Shown in pieces: positions 62,564-64,000 of a stretch of DNA of 64,000 nt; the first letter of the stretch is position 1, and every line of letters starts with the position of its first letter. Made by a program: the position numbers and the translations under genes. Source of the DNA: Bacteroidaceae bacterium (lineage in GTDB: Bacteria > Bacteroidota > Bacteroidia > Bacteroidales > Bacteroidaceae); NCBI GenBank assembly GCA_017416805.1, contig JAFQBB010000004.1, positions 1-64,000 on the forward strand, read 5' to 3'. Under the pieces are notes generated by a model that saw only the letters and a program-made list of their open reading frames with translations, made no database searches and had not been told where the DNA came from.

Positions 62564-63086
62564 TCAATAATCTAAATAAGTTGGATAAAGGAATCTGGAA
62601 ATATTGCAAATCAAGCAAAAAAAAGAGCGAAAACAGACCTCTATGAATTAAAATCGAACCTAACATTCAACTTTTACTTCCAATAAGCCAAAAGGCATAA
62701 AAGACTGGAAACTCTACCCTTTCAGCCAACAAACAGTATTACTGATGAGGATTGAAATACGCTTCTCTCAACCTCTTCACAGCTGTGAAGACATCTCGTC
62801 CAATCTATGTTTATAGATTAATGTTTAAGTATCCGTCATTTGTTTTTACAGAGAAAGCCAACAAATCCACCAAAGCGTCAGTAATATCTTCATTTCACCG
62901 ACAATATGTCAATTTAGAATTAGGGTTCGTCCCTGAAATTCATGTATAAATATGCGGCATTTAAACAGCATTCTGCACATTTATGCAGAAAACAACGAAT
63001 TTTCACTCACTTTTCAACCATTCATTTTGGCAAAAGTCGCACCTTTTAGGAGAGCAAACAGACGGAAAATAATGGGGCAATCGCAA
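62564..63086. other. Gene-free stretch
   Basis: AT-rich. The short ORFs lack recognisable protein features. I see no repeats or promoters of note before the palindrome array. Confidence 0.4.
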
Positions 63087-63199
63087 TCCGTCGGCAGACA
63101 AACAGCTGTTTGTCTGCCGACGGACAGCTGTCCGACTCACCTATGAACAGCTGTCCAATCGGAGTCCGACAGCTGTCCGTCTCCACGCCGACAGTTGTC
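63087..63199. repeat. Array of five ACAGCTGT-type palindromes at 22-bp spacing
   Basis: Palindrome centres lie at 63105/6, 63127/8, 63150/1, 63172/3 and 63194/5, that is every 22-23 bp. Cores are AACAGCTGTT, GACAGCTGTC, AACAGCTGTC, GACAGCTGTC and GACAGTTGTC. The first sits in a perfect 38-bp palindrome (63087-63124). The spacing is close to two helical turns. The array precedes an HU-family gene by about 480 bp. Confidence 0.8.
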
Positions 63200-63566
63200 G
63201 GACTGGAAAACGATTCTTTTTGAATGTTCATTTTCTGCTGAATAGTCGTTTCAGGGCTGATATTGGCGTGTAGAATTACGGCTTTTTTCCGACTTAATTT
63301 GATACATCTGTTTGAATGTCAATGGAATAATACAAAATTTAGCGCCAAAAATCGCGTATTTTCATCCAATATCCTTTTCGGACGGAAATACACGATTCTC
63401 GCAGTCAGAATATACAGTTTGACAATTTGTCAAGTTGAAGAATTTGAAATTTTGCAACGGACATAACAATGTGTCACTATATGACAACTGATAAAGTAAC
63501 GATTACCTTATTATATAACACCGTCCAAGAAATTTTCACTTTCTTGAAAAATAATTGGGGCAAACT

Positions 63567-63598
63567 ATTGACATCGCCTTCCTGATGTAGTATCTTTG
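63567..63598 (+). promoter_or_regulatory. Promoter of the HU-family gene
   Basis: ATTG (63567-63570), 20 bp, TATCTTTG (63591-63598); predicted start about 63604, leader about 75 nt. Confidence 0.65.
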
Positions 63599-63677
63599 CA
63601 GTGTGAAAAACAAAATGCGCATTTGTCAGACACAAAAAGAAGTATCAGTATTAACATTAAAAAAAACAAATTGATTT

Positions 63678-64000
63678 ATGGGAGTATCAGTAGCAATCCA
63701 GAAGCAGGTATTGAATTTCGACGAGAACAAAAAGACAGTGTATGTAGCCAAAGCGCAACGGAGTGATGTCATCACCTCCGACAAGATTGCCAAATATGTG
63801 GCCCAGGACACAGGTGCCCGTCCGGCACAAGTGAAGATGATTCTCGATACGCTCGTGGATTCAATGATGGGATGGATTGAAGAAGGGCATGGTGTGAAGT
63901 TGGGAAACTTCGGCTCGTTCATGCCGACGGTGAAGAGCGCAAGCAGCGAAGTAGCCGAGAAGGCTGGTGTGAAACGTGTGTGGGTGACATTCTATGCAGG
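63678..64000 (+). CDS. HU-family DNA-binding protein (partial, runs off the window)
   Basis: 107 codons are present. The start MGVSVAIQKQVLNFDENKKT is typical of the longer Bacteroidales HU-like paralogues (about 150 residues) rather than canonical 90-residue HU. The HU core features include VITSDKIAKYVAQDTGARPA, VKMILDTLVDSMMGWIEEGH and VKLGNFGSFMPTVKS (the GNFGSF turn). Such proteins bend DNA and are often numerous in the genome. The C-terminal end is missing. Confidence 0.88.
   Translation, partial: MGVSVAIQKQVLNFDENKKTVYVAKAQRSDVITSDKIAKYVAQDTGARPAQVKMILDTLVDSMMGWIEEGHGVKLGNFGSFMPTVKSASSEVAEKAGVKRVWVTFYA

Noticed and set aside
63087-63199. CRISPR array
   Set aside because: Repeats are short palindromes at 22-bp spacing with no 30-40-bp spacers and no cas genes nearby; vapD is Cas2-like but 9 kb away and part of a toxin pair.
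63046-63231. Small ORFs across the 63-kb palindrome array
   Set aside because: Repeat-driven open frames in a non-coding array; no start context and no protein features.
62752-63466. Several 60-67-codon ORFs
   Set aside because: AT-rich, no motifs, no consistent ribosome-binding or promoter context.

Overview
The window is chromosomal DNA of a Bacteroidota bacterium, most likely order Bacteroidales (Bacteroides/Phocaeicola/Prevotella-like); I cannot fix the genus. The evidence is the recurrent Bacteroidota promoter signature (-7 TAnnTTTG, often with TTTG 19-20 bp upstream), a SusC-style TonB receptor with an N-terminal carboxypeptidase-regulatory domain, PorX and PorW/SprE of the type IX secretion system (T9SS), a Rho with a long disordered insertion, and DUF4250/DUF4923 proteins.

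Layout. 0.6-5.4 kb: a PIF1-like helicase with a TPR tail and an AsmA-like protein. 5.5-8.3 kb (minus): peptidase T and a PurF-like phosphoribosyltransferase whose glutaminase site looks dead. 9.0-11.4 kb: an XRE-cupin regulator and an acyl-CoA ligase. 11.5-18.4 kb (minus): a run of aroA, a small membrane protein, porW/sprE, porX, tsaE and a DUF4250 gene. 18.7 kb: tRNA-Pro(GGG). 19.0-21.2 kb (minus): a surface protein with three Big2 repeats and a T9SS-type C-terminal tail. 22.4-25.9 kb (minus): hisG-hisD-hisC behind a complete attenuator, including a 15-residue leader peptide with five consecutive His. 26-30.4 kb: a thioesterase, RidA, Rho and a DUF4923 lipoprotein. 30.6-38 kb: a Ca2+-type P-ATPase with a CBS/CorC membrane protein, MnmA, a MATE exporter and a cytidylate-kinase-like protein. 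38.6-42.7 kb: a DcaP-like porin, a 190-bp MITE-like palindrome, and the operon nitroreductase-DUF2520-kdsC-maf.

42.9-52.2 kb (minus) is the most unusual part: eight tightly packed genes built around a 1033-residue tubulin/FtsZ-superfamily GTPase. The other members are a two-helix membrane protein, a zinc-ribbon/single-TM protein, and five proteins with signal peptides, one of them NTF2-like. The order suggests a cytoplasmic polymer or switch linked through the membrane to periplasmic parts. I know of no described function for such a set.

52.5-58.8 kb: a DUF362 lipoprotein, a VapD toxin with its antitoxin, a TonB receptor and an M3 metallopeptidase. 59.0-60.4 kb: a TfoX-N protein whose 3' end is duplicated on the far side of a DUF3791-DUF3990 toxin-like cassette, as if the cassette had inserted there and rebuilt the gene end. 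60.4-62.3 kb (minus) is very AT-rich: a DUF2971 gene and two membrane-protein genes behind a structured leader. 62.3-63.6 kb is gene-poor and holds an array of five palindromes at 22-bp spacing, followed by the start of an HU-family gene that runs off the window.

Genes were identified by recognising motifs in the translations. No database search was possible, so family names are recognition-level calls.
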